Source: Mycobacterium colombiense
Lineage (GTDB): Bacteria; Actinomycetota; Actinomycetes; Mycobacteriales; Mycobacteriaceae
Assembly (NCBI RefSeq): GCF_001953985.1
Contig: NZ_MBEI01000030.1
Span: forward strand, 1-64,000
Length of the DNA stretch: 64,000 bases
Direction: 5' to 3'
The translations under genes were made by a program, and so were the position numbers. Shown here in pieces: positions 17,544 to 25,898 of the stretch. The stretch's first letter is position 1. Each line of letters begins with the position of its first letter. The notes under the pieces were generated by a model. That model had not been told where the DNA came from, did no database searches, and saw nothing but the letters and a program-made list of their open reading frames with translations.

Positions 17544-17972
17544 TTACCCGCTGGTGGACCGGTGCCCGGCGAGCAGGTGGTCGACGGAGTAGCGGTTGTG
17601 GCCGCGGAAGGCAATCACGCTGACGAGAAAGAGCGCGTGCACCAGCTGATCGCCGATCACGTTGAAGTGCTCGATCGACGTCGCGCCCAGGACCAGGGCG
17701 ATCATCACGAGTCCGCCGGCGATGGCGGCCGCGCGGGTCAGCGCCCCCGCCAGCAGCAGCGCCCCGGTGATCAGCTCCGCGAAGGGGAGTGCGTAACTGC
17801 ACGCCGAGACTCCGGCGGTAGGCAGCATCGACTTGGTGAACTCGCCCATCATCTGCGCGTGAAACGCGGCCAGCTTCGGCATCCGGACCAGGCCGTGTCC
17901 GAACAGGCTGGCCCCGATGGTCAGCCGAACCAGCAGATACGCCAGCGCGCGGTCGGTGTCGGACGCGGACAT
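17544..17972 (-). CDS. DoxX family membrane protein
   Basis: A 142-residue protein with four hydrophobic segments and the DoxX pattern: LLVRLTIGASLFGHGLVRM near the start, PFAELITGALLLAGALTR in the middle. DoxX proteins are inner-membrane redox-associated proteins of loosely defined function. It is on the same strand as the SnoaL-like gene (81 bases upstream) and the WS/DGAT gene downstream, so read-through is possible, although the palindrome before WS/DGAT suggests separate control. Confidence 0.85.
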   Translation of the reverse strand: MSASDTDRALAYLLVRLTIGASLFGHGLVRMPKLAAFHAQMMGEFTKSMLPTAGVSACSYALPFAELITGALLLAGALTRAAAIAGGLVMIALVLGATSIEHFNVIGDQLVHALFLVSVIAFRGHNRYSVDHLLAGHRSTSG

Positions 17973-18053
17973 GGTCGCACCTTTCCCCGGTCACCCCGGA
18001 GGTCGTGGAAGGCTCACGCGGACAATAGGTTTGGTGCGTTCGCGAGGACGCGA

Positions 18054-18506
18054 TCACCGCGCGCCGGAGGGCTGGCGGGCCATCGCGGAGTCGGGCGCCG
18101 CCCAGTCGGTGGAGACTTTGCGGTGCTTGATCAGCCAGGCGTCACCCTGGGGCACCAGGAGGTCGCGGTAGCGGCCGCAGTGGTCGAGCCCGATGTGGGT
18201 GACCACGGTGAAGTAGGAGTCGACCCGGGCTTGCCCGGGTGCCACCTCGGTGAACAACACGTTCGCGACGTTATGGCGCACAATCGGTTTGACGCCGGCC
18301 TCGGCGGCGACCTTTCCGGTGACGCCGCCCAGGAAGGCCGCTATCTCCGAGCGCCCGCGCAGCGGGGCGAGACCCCGGATCTCGAGGACGCCGTCGACAC
18401 AGAACGTCTCCGCAAGTCCGTCGAGCCGGCCGGCGTCACCGGACCAGTTGTAACGCGCCAATGTGTCCCGGATTCGCTCGCGGGCGACCAGTTCCCACAT
18501 TTCCAC
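18054..18506 (-). CDS. SnoaL/NTF2-like domain protein
   Basis: A protein of about 150 residues, fully covered by one SnoaL-like (NTF2-fold) domain: RERIRDTLARYNWSGDAGRLDGLAETFCVDG, then RHNVANVLF and GRYRDLLV. Such single-domain proteins are often isomerases, hydratases or hydroxysteroid-binding proteins, but no catalytic assignment is safe. The start is uncertain: GAGGAG on the minus strand is spaced 7 bases from GTG 18506 and 13 or more from ATG 18500. I used 18506. Confidence 0.75.
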   Translation of the reverse strand: MEMWELVARERIRDTLARYNWSGDAGRLDGLAETFCVDGVLEIRGLAPLRGRSEIAAFLGGVTGKVAAEAGVKPIVRHNVANVLFTEVAPGQARVDSYFTVVTHIGLDHCGRYRDLLVPQGDAWLIKHRKVSTDWAAPDSAMARQPSGAR

Positions 18507-18712
18507 CGTCACGACTCCTCGCGCCGCCGCCGACACCTCGGCCCACCAGCGTAGGCGCATCGGGTGACGGTGCGGAACTGAGGAGGCGCGGTGGTCGTCG
18601 GGCCCCTCATCAGTGATGTTGTCCGGCACGGCAATTGGCCATGCCCGCGATGAGCCTTTGGTGACGACGAACTGCCAGGTCACGGCTGTGGCGAAGGCTA
18701 CTCGCCGCCCAC

Positions 18713-18738
18713 GTTTCGAGAACGCACCGGTTGGGCAA
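18713..18738 (+). promoter_or_regulatory. SigF-like promoter of the CsbD-like gene
   Basis: GTTT at 18713-18716, a 16-base spacer and GGGCAA at 18733-18738 match the mycobacterial SigF consensus GTTT-N15-17-GGGTA except at one base. The site lies 55 bases before the ATG of the CsbD-like stress protein, a gene type controlled by general-stress sigma factors elsewhere. Confidence 0.55.
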
Positions 18739-18793
18739 TAAAGGTGGCGAGCGCACGACACGGGCGTTCGTGCGCCACACGGAGGGAGAACGC

Positions 18794-19027
18794 ATGTCGG
18801 ACAAGAGTGGTCCCGCAGAAGCCGTCGAGGGCATCGTCGAGGGTGTCAAGGGCAAGGTCAAGGAAGTCGCCGGCGCGGTCGCCGGGCGTGACGACCTGAT
18901 GCGCGAGGGCAAGGCTCAGCAGGACAAGGCCGACGCGCAACGAGAGGCCGCCCAGAAAGAGGCCGAGGCCGAAAGCGCCCGCAAGGCCGCAGAAATCAAC
19001 GAAGCTCGCCAGAAAGCCGAACAGTAG
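18794..19027 (+). CDS. CsbD-like small stress protein
   Basis: A 77-residue hydrophilic protein. Residues about 8-40 form the CsbD-type core (EAVEGIVEGVKGKVKEVAG), and the rest is an Ala/Glu/Lys/Gln helix likely to form a coiled coil. CsbD proteins accumulate in general stress and have no known enzymatic function. The start ATG 18794 follows a good GGAGGGAG ribosome site at 18781-18788. A SigF-like promoter precedes it and a hairpin terminator follows directly, so it is a single-gene unit. Confidence 0.85.
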   Translation: MSDKSGPAEAVEGIVEGVKGKVKEVAGAVAGRDDLMREGKAQQDKADAQREAAQKEAEAESARKAAEINEARQKAEQ

Positions 19028-19079
19028 CGACAACCGATGGTGGCCCGGTCACAGGCGTGGCCGGGCCACCGCTTTGTCG
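19028..19079 (+). terminator. Hairpin terminator after the CsbD-like gene
   Basis: Perfect 10-base arms GGTGGCCCGG (19039-19048) and CCGGGCCACC (19061-19070) with a 12-base loop, flanked by a second matching pair CGACAA (19028-19033) and TTGTCG (19074-19079). It begins immediately after the stop codon. There is no U-tract, which is common for mycobacterial terminators. Confidence 0.75.
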
Positions 19080-19125
19080 CGGCCCGGGTGGGAATGAAAA
19101 GCCGCGCGCGGGTGTAGGACAACGC

Positions 19126-19551
19126 ATGAGACTCAACGACGCCGCCCGCGACCTCATCGGGAAGGGAGCGGATGCCACCCTGGTCACCGTCAACCCCGAC
19201 GGCAGCCCCCAGGTGAGCGTGGTCTGGGTGGCGTTGCGGTCGACGCCCGACGGAGACGAACTCGTCAGCGCCCACCTTTCCGAACACAAGAAGGTCCGCA
19301 ACGTCCGCAACGATCCCCGCGTCGCCGTGACGATCGTGTCGCTCGACGCCGCGGGCCAGGGGATGCGACCCTACCTCTCGCTCACCGGGACCGCCCGGAT
19401 CACCGAGGGCGGCGCCCCCGAACTGCTGGCGGAGCTCAATCCGGTCGTGGGCGACCCGAACACGAAATTCCCGCCCGACGACGCGCCGCCGGGCTATCTC
19501 ACCCACATTCGCATCGACAAGGTCGGCGGCATCGGCCCCTGGGCGGGCTGA
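19126..19551 (+). CDS. PPOX-class FMN/F420-dependent oxidoreductase-like protein
   Basis: A 141-residue split-barrel flavin/deazaflavin-binding protein (PNPOx-like). It begins MRLNDAARDLIGKGADATLVTVNPDGSPQ, followed by the family motifs KVRNVRNDPRVAVTI and YLSLTGTARIT. In mycobacteria such proteins often use F420; the substrate is unknown. ATG 19126 starts the domain. It precedes the molybdopterin oxidoreductase by 51 bases, but an inverted repeat in that gap suggests that the downstream gene has its own control. Confidence 0.85.
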   Translation: MRLNDAARDLIGKGADATLVTVNPDGSPQVSVVWVALRSTPDGDELVSAHLSEHKKVRNVRNDPRVAVTIVSLDAAGQGMRPYLSLTGTARITEGGAPELLAELNPVVGDPNTKFPPDDAPPGYLTHIRIDKVGGIGPWAG

Positions 19552-19567
19552 CCGCGAATCTTGGCAC

Positions 19568-19590
19568 TTCCGCTACCTCCGGTAGCGGAA
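19568..19590. promoter_or_regulatory. Perfect inverted repeat before the molybdopterin oxidoreductase
   Basis: The arms TTCCGCTACC (19568-19577) and GGTAGCGGAA (19581-19590) are perfect reverse complements with a 3-base spacer. They end 12 bases before the ATG at 19603. The tight symmetry and position fit a TetR-type operator overlapping the promoter or leader; a hairpin in the mRNA leader is the alternative. Confidence 0.65.
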
Positions 19591-19602
19591 TACAGTGGGT
19601 GG

Positions 19603-21837
19603 ATGAAACCGGGCGAAGACGGGACGCATCTGCGCACGTGTCCCTTGTGTGAAGCCATGTGCGGCTTGGAAATTCACGTCGATGGCGGCCACGTCACCGG
19701 CATCCGCGGCAACCGTGACGACGTGTGGAGCCGCGGGCATCTGTGCCCCAAAGGAACCTCGCTTGCGGCCCTGCACGACGACCCGGACCGCATCCGCCAG
19801 CCGATGATCAAGGTCGACGGCCAATGGCAGGAAGTCAGCTGGGACGCGGCGTTTCGCCGCTGCACCGAATTGCTGACCCCGGTGATCGACAAGTACGGCA
19901 TCGGCGCGGTCACCGCCTACACCGGCAACCCACTGGCGCATTCGTTCTCACTGGCCCGCTACGCGGGCATCCTGATGGGCATGTCCGGCATGCCGGTCAC
20001 GTACTCGCCGGGCACGGTCGACCAGTGGCCGAAGAATTTGTCGTCGCATCTGATGTACGGCCTGTGGTGGAACTTCCCGGTGCCCGACATCGAACGCACC
20101 GACCTGCTGGTGATCATGGGCGCCAACCCGGCGGCGTCGCAGGGCTCATTGTTGGCCGCGCCCAACGTGATGGGCCTGATCGACGGGATTCGCAAACGCG
20201 GCAAGGTGATCGTGATCGACCCGGTGCGCACCCTGACCGCCGCACGCGCCGACGAATGGCTGCCCATCGTGCCGGGAACCGACGCGGCGCTGTTGCTGGC
20301 CGTCGCGCACACCCTCTTCGACGAGGACCTCATCAAACCGGGGCCGCACGTCGACGGTGTCGATGCCATGCGGCGCGCCGTCGCGGACTGGCCACCGGAA
20401 CGGGTCAGCGCGGTCACGGGCATCGGCGAAGACCGCATCCGCCGGCTGGCCCGCGAGCTCGCCGGCACCGAGAAGTCGGTGGTATACGGCCGAATCGGCC
20501 TGTGCAACCAGGAGTTTGGCAGCCTCGCCAGCTGGCTGGTCGACGCCGTCAACATCCTTACCGGACATTTCGACACGCCGGGCGGCGCGATGTTCCCCAA
20601 GCCGGCGGCCTGGTCGATCACCACCCAGCCACTGCCCGGGCTGGAAGACGGCGCAGCGGAATTCGGTCGTTGGCACACCCGGGTGCGCGGCGCCAAGGAG
20701 GTGCTCGGTCAGGCGCCGGTGTCGTGCATGGCCGAGGAGATCGCCACTCCGGGCGACGGCCAGCTCAAGGCGCTGATCACGGTCGCGGGCAACCCGGTGC
20801 TGTCCACCCCCGCCGGTGACAAACTCGACGAAGTGCTGCCGATGCTGGAAGCGATGATCTCCGTTGACCTTTGGCTCAACGAGACCACGCGGCATGCCGA
20901 CGTGATCCTGCCCGGCCTTTCCCCGCTCGAGCAGCCGCACCACGACGATCTGATCCTGCTCTTCGCCATCCACAGCATCGCGAATTACTCTGCCCCGGTG
21001 TTCGATCCGGGCGATCGCCCGCACGAATGGGAGATCCTGATCCGATTGACCGGCCTGTGCACCGGCACACCGGCCGAGGACGTGGACGTCGCGGCCATCG
21101 ACGACGGCTTCTTCGACTACCTGGCCTTTACGCAGGGTCTCGACGGCGGACAGATCCGCAAGCTCTACGACCACGGCGGTCCCGAGCGGATGCTCGACCT
21201 CACCCTGCGCACCGGGCCCTTCGGCGACCAGTACGGCAAGAACCCGGGTGGGCTGACGCTGGACCTGCTCAAGGCCAACCCGAACGGCATCGACTTCGGG
21301 CCGATGGTGCCGCAGCTGCCCGACATCCTCGGCACCGCCGACAAGAAGGTCCGGCTCGCCCCGCAATACCTGCTCGATGACCTGCCGCGGCTGGCCGCGC
21401 GCATGGAGCGGCCCGCCGAGCCGCTCGTCCTGGTGAGCCGGCGGCATTTGCGATCCAACAACACCTGGCTGCACAACGTGCCGGCGCTGATGAAGGGAAA
21501 GGACCGGTGCACGTTGCTGATCCATCCCGACGACGCCGCCCGCTGCGGCGTCACCGACAACGACATCGTGACGGTGAAATCGGAGGCCGGCGAGATCAAA
21601 GTTCCCATCGAGGTCACCGAGTCCATCAAGCCCGGAGTGGTCTCGATGCCGCACGGCTGGGGGCACGGCAAGCCGGGCACCCGTATGTCGGTGGCCAACA
21701 GCTCGCCGGGCGCCAACACGAATGTGCTCTCCCCGCCAACGTTTGTCGACGAGCCCTCCGGCAACGGCGTGCTCAATGGCATCCCGGTCACGATCATCGA
21801 TGATCAAGCCCGGTTCCGGCCCGCGCCAACCGCCTGA
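19603..21837 (+). CDS. Molybdopterin-dependent oxidoreductase (formate dehydrogenase/BisC superfamily)
   Basis: A 744-residue cytosolic-type enzyme with an N-terminal [4Fe-4S] site: Cys13, Cys16, Cys20 and Cys48 in C-X2-C-X3-C-X27-C spacing (CPLCEAMC ... CPKG). The molybdopterin dinucleotide-binding domains follow, with the C-terminal domain near residues 600-740 (PHGWGHGKPGTRMSVANSS). No signal peptide is seen. ATG 19603 was chosen over a TTG-started extension because it begins the domain and follows the operator-like repeat. It resembles M. tuberculosis Rv0197 as remembered. The substrate is unknown. Confidence 0.9.
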   Translation: MKPGEDGTHLRTCPLCEAMCGLEIHVDGGHVTGIRGNRDDVWSRGHLCPKGTSLAALHDDPDRIRQPMIKVDGQWQEVSWDAAFRRCTELLTPVIDKYGIGAVTAYTGNPLAHSFSLARYAGILMGMSGMPVTYSPGTVDQWPKNLSSHLMYGLWWNFPVPDIERTDLLVIMGANPAASQGSLLAAPNVMGLIDGIRKRGKVIVIDPVRTLTAARADEWLPIVPGTDAALLLAVAHTLFDEDLIKPGPHVDGVDAMRRAVADWPPERVSAVTGIGEDRIRRLARELAGTEKSVVYGRIGLCNQEFGSLASWLVDAVNILTGHFDTPGGAMFPKPAAWSITTQPLPGLEDGAAEFGRWHTRVRGAKEVLGQAPVSCMAEEIATPGDGQLKALITVAGNPVLSTPAGDKLDEVLPMLEAMISVDLWLNETTRHADVILPGLSPLEQPHHDDLILLFAIHSIANYSAPVFDPGDRPHEWEILIRLTGLCTGTPAEDVDVAAIDDGFFDYLAFTQGLDGGQIRKLYDHGGPERMLDLTLRTGPFGDQYGKNPGGLTLDLLKANPNGIDFGPMVPQLPDILGTADKKVRLAPQYLLDDLPRLAARMERPAEPLVLVSRRHLRSNNTWLHNVPALMKGKDRCTLLIHPDDAARCGVTDNDIVTVKSEAGEIKVPIEVTESIKPGVVSMPHGWGHGKPGTRMSVANSSPGANTNVLSPPTFVDEPSGNGVLNGIPVTIIDDQARFRPAPTA

Positions 21838-21871
21838 ACGCCCTCGGGGATTCCCAGTCCCGCAGGCCCTT

Positions 21872-21891
21872 TCGCGCCGAACCAGGCGCGA
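21872..21891 (+). terminator. Hairpin after the molybdopterin oxidoreductase
   Basis: The perfect 7-base arms TCGCGCC (21872-21878) and GGCGCGA (21885-21891) enclose a 6-base loop 34 bases after the stop. A smaller hairpin (AACGGC/GCCGTT, 21930-21947) follows. Probable transcription terminator. Confidence 0.5.
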
Positions 21892-22007
21892 GGCGACAAT
21901 GCCCCCTCCCCGTGGCCTGTCGCCTGGTTAACGGCAGCTGCGCCGTTGTGGTTCAACTCACTTCGGCGGTGATCCGGTGAACCTTTTACGGGGCGGCCGT
22001 CGTCGGC

Positions 22008-23117
22008 ATGGGCATGACTGCAACAACGTATTCCAACTCCCCGTATCGGGCCGCGGGCCGAGGGTGCGGCGCTCCACGGATCGCCGGCACCGCGGTGGCT
22101 TTCACGCCGCACCGCTACAACCAGGACGAGGTCGCACGCGAACTCACCGGGTTCACCGATCCCGGATTTCTGCGCTTTGCGCAGACCGCCGGCGTCGACC
22201 GGCGCAGCCTCGCGCTGCCGCTGTCGCGTTACCCGAGACTGGGCGGCTTCACGGAGGCGAACAACGCGTATCTCGAGGTGGCCGTCGATCTTGGTGAGCG
22301 GGCGATAAATTCGGCGCTGGCAACCGCCGGCGTGGCGCCGCACGAGGTCGACACCATCGTGATGGTCTCCAGCACCGGAATCGCCGTGCCCACCATCGAC
22401 GCGCGGCTGATGACGCGAATCGGTTTGCGGCCCAACGTCAAACGGGTGCCGCTGTTCGGGCTCGGGTGCGTGGCCGGCGCCGCCGGAATGGCGCGCGTTT
22501 ACGACTACCTGCACGGCTACCCCGGGCACGTCGCCGTGCTGCTCTCTGTCGAACTGTGCTCGCTCACCCTGCAGCGCGACGACACGTCGATCCCCGCGCT
22601 CATCGGCGTGTCCTTGTTCGGTGACGGTGCCGCCGCCGTCGTCGCCACCGGACCGGAACGAATCCCGTTGGCCGCCAGCCCAACCGGACCGCGCTTGCTG
22701 GCGACCCGCAGCCGCGTCGTTCCCGAAACCGTCGACGTGATGGGCTGGAACGTCGGTTCGAGCGGGTTTCAGCTCGTCATGTCCCGTGACGTCCCCAAGA
22801 TGGCCGACGACTACCTGCGCGCCGAGGTCGACGAGTTCCTGGCCGATCACGGGCTGTCCGTCACCGACATCGCGGCCTGGGTGTGTCATCCCGGCGGTCC
22901 GAAAGTCCTCGAGTCGATCGAGAATGCGATCGGGTTGCCCGGCGATGCCCTCGCGCACAGCCGAAACTCCATGCGGGAGAACGGAAACGTGTCCTCGGTG
23001 TCCGTGCTGGACGTCCTTCGCCGCACGGTCGCCGCGCCGCCGGGCGACGGCGCCTTCGGGGTGATGCTCGCGATGGGGCCCGGCTTCTGCTTCGAGCTGC
23101 TGTTGCTGCAGTGGTAA
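22008..23117 (+). CDS. Type III polyketide synthase (Pks10/Pks11-like)
   Basis: A 369-residue chalcone/stilbene-synthase-fold enzyme. Catalytic triad: Cys154 in GLGCVAGAAG, His294 in VCHPGGPKV, Asn327 in NGNVSS. It condenses a long-chain acyl-CoA starter with malonyl-CoA units to alkylpyrones or related phenolic lipids. It is close in pattern to mycobacterial Pks11 (HRYNQDEV, LPLSRYP, AMGPGFCFELLLL). ATG 22008 is used; ATG 22014 is an alternative, and neither has a strong ribosome site. The methyltransferase gene 13 bases downstream points to a methylated product. Confidence 0.92.
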   Translation: MGMTATTYSNSPYRAAGRGCGAPRIAGTAVAFTPHRYNQDEVARELTGFTDPGFLRFAQTAGVDRRSLALPLSRYPRLGGFTEANNAYLEVAVDLGERAINSALATAGVAPHEVDTIVMVSSTGIAVPTIDARLMTRIGLRPNVKRVPLFGLGCVAGAAGMARVYDYLHGYPGHVAVLLSVELCSLTLQRDDTSIPALIGVSLFGDGAAAVVATGPERIPLAASPTGPRLLATRSRVVPETVDVMGWNVGSSGFQLVMSRDVPKMADDYLRAEVDEFLADHGLSVTDIAAWVCHPGGPKVLESIENAIGLPGDALAHSRNSMRENGNVSSVSVLDVLRRTVAAPPGDGAFGVMLAMGPGFCFELLLLQW

Positions 23118-23130
23118 TCGGGACGACGCC

Positions 23131-23634
23131 ATGTACTACTACCTGTTCATCCTGGCCGTCGGGGCCGAACGCCTCGTCGAGTTGGCGGTCGCTCAGCGAA
23201 ACGCCAGATGGTCAATGGCGCACGGCGGCAAGGAGTTCGGGCGCGATCACTACCCGGCGATGGTCAGCATGCACGCCCTGCTGCTGGTCTCGTGCATCGT
23301 CGAGACGTGGAGCCTGGGTCGGCCGTTCATCGGGTGGCTGGGCTGGCCGATGCTGGCCGTGGTCGCGCTCAGCACGGTGGTCCGCTGGCGCTGTGTCAGC
23401 GTGCTCGGCAAGCACTGGAACCCGAGGCTGATCGTGATCCCGGACGCGCCGCTGGTTCGCCGCGGGCCGTATCGCTGGGTGCGCCACCCCAACTACACCG
23501 CGGTGGCGGCCGAGGTGGCCGCGCTGCCGCTGGTGCATTCCGCGTGGCTCACCGCGATCGTGTTCAGCGTCGCCAATGCGCTGGTGCTCTCCGTGCGCAT
23601 CCGCGCGGAGAACGCGGCGCTGGGTTACGCGTGA
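23131..23634 (+). CDS. Isoprenylcysteine carboxyl methyltransferase (ICMT) family membrane protein
   Basis: A 167-residue integral membrane protein with about four hydrophobic segments and the ICMT/PEMT C-terminal signature: LVRRGPYRWVRHPNYTA, then a late glutamate (RAENAALGYA). In bacteria, ICMT-like enzymes beside type III PKS genes O-methylate the alkylpyrone (the BpsA/BpsB pair in Bacillus), so the same job is inferred here. Its stop TGA (23632-23634) directly abuts the stop of the convergent SDR gene, with no base between them. Confidence 0.87.
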   Translation: MYYYLFILAVGAERLVELAVAQRNARWSMAHGGKEFGRDHYPAMVSMHALLLVSCIVETWSLGRPFIGWLGWPMLAVVALSTVVRWRCVSVLGKHWNPRLIVIPDAPLVRRGPYRWVRHPNYTAVAAEVAALPLVHSAWLTAIVFSVANALVLSVRIRAENAALGYA

Positions 23635-24480
23635 TCAGGGGGCGATCGGCCGATTGGTCCACTGGCGGTCGGGACGGCGCGTCGAGCGGAACCATCCGCC
23701 GGCCGCGCCGGTGCCGCCGTCGGTCGGGATGACGTGGCCGGTGACGAAGCCCGAGAGGTCGGAGGCCAGGAACAGGATGACCCTGGCCTGATCCTCGGGC
23801 AGGCCCATCCGCCCGACCGGAACCCACCGCGGCCAGTGCGCCTGCTCGTCGGCCGAAAGCCATTGCGAATAGGGCACTTGCAGGGATTCGGTGACGTCGG
23901 GCGCGATGGCGTTCACCCGCACCCCGTCGTTGCCCACCTGGACCGCCAGGCTGCGGGTGAACGCGTTGACCGCGGCTTTGAAGGCGGCATATACCGGATC
24001 CTCCGGATAGCCGCGCAGCCCCTCGACAGACGAGACGTTCACGATCGCACCGGCGTGCCGCTCGACCATGGCCGGCAGGAACGCGTGGGTCAGCAGGAAA
24101 ACGTGGTGCAGGTTGATCCGGTAGAGCTCGTCCCACAGCTGTGGGTCGGTGCCGGCGAAGTTTCCGGGATGCCGCAACCAGTGGCCCACGTTGTTGACCA
24201 GCACGTCGACCCGGCCAAACCGATCGAGGACCGTTGCGGCCAGGCGGGAGACCTGATCGAGGTCACGGACGTCGGTGACGACCGCCAGCGCCGACCCGCC
24301 GGCTTCGGTGATCGAGGCCGCGGTCGCGTCGGCAAGGTCGGCGTCGATGTCGGCGATGATCACGTCGGCGCCGTGCTCGGCGAACAGCCGCGCGGTCGCC
24401 GCGCCGATTCCCCCCGCGCCGCCGGTAACGACCGCCACCCGGCCGGTCAGTAGCGGATCAGGATGCGTAGTGTGTGTCAC
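23635..24480 (-). CDS. Short-chain dehydrogenase/reductase
   Basis: A 281-residue classical SDR. The NAD(P)-binding motif TGGAGGIG is at residues 19-26, followed by NNVG, the catalytic serine in NVSSVEG and the YAAFK Tyr/Lys pair, then the C-terminal VTGHVIPTDGG. The ADIDAD segment after the second strand suggests NAD preference. The tail after DGG is longer than usual (RSTRRPDRQWTNRPIAP). The substrate is unknown. It is convergent with the PKS/ICMT operon. Confidence 0.88.
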   Translation of the reverse strand: MTHTTHPDPLLTGRVAVVTGGAGGIGAATARLFAEHGADVIIADIDADLADATAASITEAGGSALAVVTDVRDLDQVSRLAATVLDRFGRVDVLVNNVGHWLRHPGNFAGTDPQLWDELYRINLHHVFLLTHAFLPAMVERHAGAIVNVSSVEGLRGYPEDPVYAAFKAAVNAFTRSLAVQVGNDGVRVNAIAPDVTESLQVPYSQWLSADEQAHWPRWVPVGRMGLPEDQARVILFLASDLSGFVTGHVIPTDGGTGAAGGWFRSTRRPDRQWTNRPIAP

Positions 24481-24687
24481 CGCTCATATCTTCGGGCATT
24501 CTGGGGGTTGAGCAACAGCCGGTTCGGCCTGATCACGCCCGCGCGGTAACCGCAAAAGAGATAAACGAGTGATACCCATCTCCGCGGCTAGCAAACAGTG
24601 ATGTACGCGACATTTCCCACGCGTTAATTTCCCGTTAGCCCTCTGCGGCAGGGGGTATTCGCCCTCCACTTAGGAGGTTGAAGCCCA

Positions 24688-25737
24688 ATGGTGAGTACAG
24701 CCGAACCGACACATATTCTGCCGAGCGTGGCGACGACAAGGCGCGTTCATCATCGCCATAGCCCGCAGTCAGTTGCCGTCGGACTTGCCAGCCGCTTGAT
24801 CGTGAAGAACGCCGTCCGGGCGTGGGCCATGACGCCGAACATGCGTTGGCCATTCGAATACGTCGACACCGTCGCGGGATTGTTCCCGCGCGTCGGGTAC
24901 GCGGCGAGAGTCGAATCGGTGCGGTTGGACAACTGTGCCGCCGAATGGGTTCGCGCGCCCGGCGTATCGGGTGAGCGGGCAATCCTGTATTTGCACGGCG
25001 GCGCATTCCTGACCTGTGGCCTCAACACCCACCGCTCCATGGTGACCCGCTTGTCGAAGGCGGCCGATGCCCCCATCCTCGCCGTCGCGTACCGGAAGCT
25101 GCCCGCACACCAGATCACCGACGCAATCGACGACGGGATCAGTGGCCTGCGCTGGTTGCAGGATCACGGCTACGACGGCGACCAGGTCGTCGTGGCCGGC
25201 GATTCCGCCGGGGGATACCTGGCGTTCATGACCACACTCCTGGCGATCCAGGACGGCATCATGGAGCCGGCCGGCGTTGCGGCCGTCTCGCCGTTCACCG
25301 ATGTGGATCCGGTGCGAAAGCTCAAACACCGCAACGCCCGCAAGTGTTCGATGTTCACCCGCCGGGCCTTCTCGCGATTCGCGCAATTCCTCAGCAACGC
25401 ACAGGTTGTCGAGGGCGAGGGTGAAGGCGACGCCACGGTCGCGTCTCCGGTGGACGCCGATCTGTCCTCGTTGCCGCCGGTCACCATTCACGCCAGCTCG
25501 GACGAGTTGCTGCTCGCCGATGCCGAGCTGATGGCGAAGCGCTTGGAAGCCAGCGGGATCCACTGCGATCTGCACCTGTGGGATGGACAGATCCACGACT
25601 TCCCCTTGGCCGCAGACGTTTTGCCCGAGGGCAGGCGCGCCATCAAGTACCTTGGCGACTTCGTCAAGGACGTCACCGCTGTTCGCGCGAAGGTCCCGCG
25701 GGTGCGCCGCCTGCGCAATGCCGCGGTGGCCGGTTGA
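24688..25737 (+). CDS. HSL-family alpha/beta hydrolase (lipase/esterase)
   Basis: A 349-residue hormone-sensitive-lipase-family esterase. It has the HGGAF oxyanion motif near residues 103-107, nucleophile Ser173 in GDSAGG, Asp272 in SSDELLL and His303 in QIHDFPL. It hydrolyses short-to-medium acyl esters; the in vivo substrate is unknown. The ATG follows a strong TAGGAGGTTGAAG ribosome region. The 207-base upstream gap is notably AT-richer than the surroundings, as expected for a promoter. About 85 N-terminal residues precede the core and may act as a cap. Confidence 0.9.
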   Translation: MVSTAEPTHILPSVATTRRVHHRHSPQSVAVGLASRLIVKNAVRAWAMTPNMRWPFEYVDTVAGLFPRVGYAARVESVRLDNCAAEWVRAPGVSGERAILYLHGGAFLTCGLNTHRSMVTRLSKAADAPILAVAYRKLPAHQITDAIDDGISGLRWLQDHGYDGDQVVVAGDSAGGYLAFMTTLLAIQDGIMEPAGVAAVSPFTDVDPVRKLKHRNARKCSMFTRRAFSRFAQFLSNAQVVEGEGEGDATVASPVDADLSSLPPVTIHASSDELLLADAELMAKRLEASGIHCDLHLWDGQIHDFPLAADVLPEGRRAIKYLGDFVKDVTAVRAKVPRVRRLRNAAVAG

Positions 25738-25898
25738 AGGCGCCGAAAGTAACTGCGCCGCAAGCTGGTTCGCTGTCCAGCCGCCTCGGCGGCCCCGCAT
25801 CGTTTCCCGGCGCCCGCACTCGCCGGTGGTCGCGCGGAACGGCAACCGCCGAAGAACCCAGCGGATAAGTTGCGCCGCTGCCGTTACAGTTGGTGCTG

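Noticed and set aside
18698..19033. Minus-strand hydrophobic frame opposite the CsbD-like gene
   Set aside because: It is the complement of a Glu/Ala/Lys-rich helix, which gives an artificial Leu/Phe-rich reading; the plus-strand gene has promoter, ribosome site and terminator.
24481..24687. Possible tRNA or small RNA in the AT-richer gap
   Set aside because: No cloverleaf or strong hairpin could be traced; best explained as the esterase promoter region.
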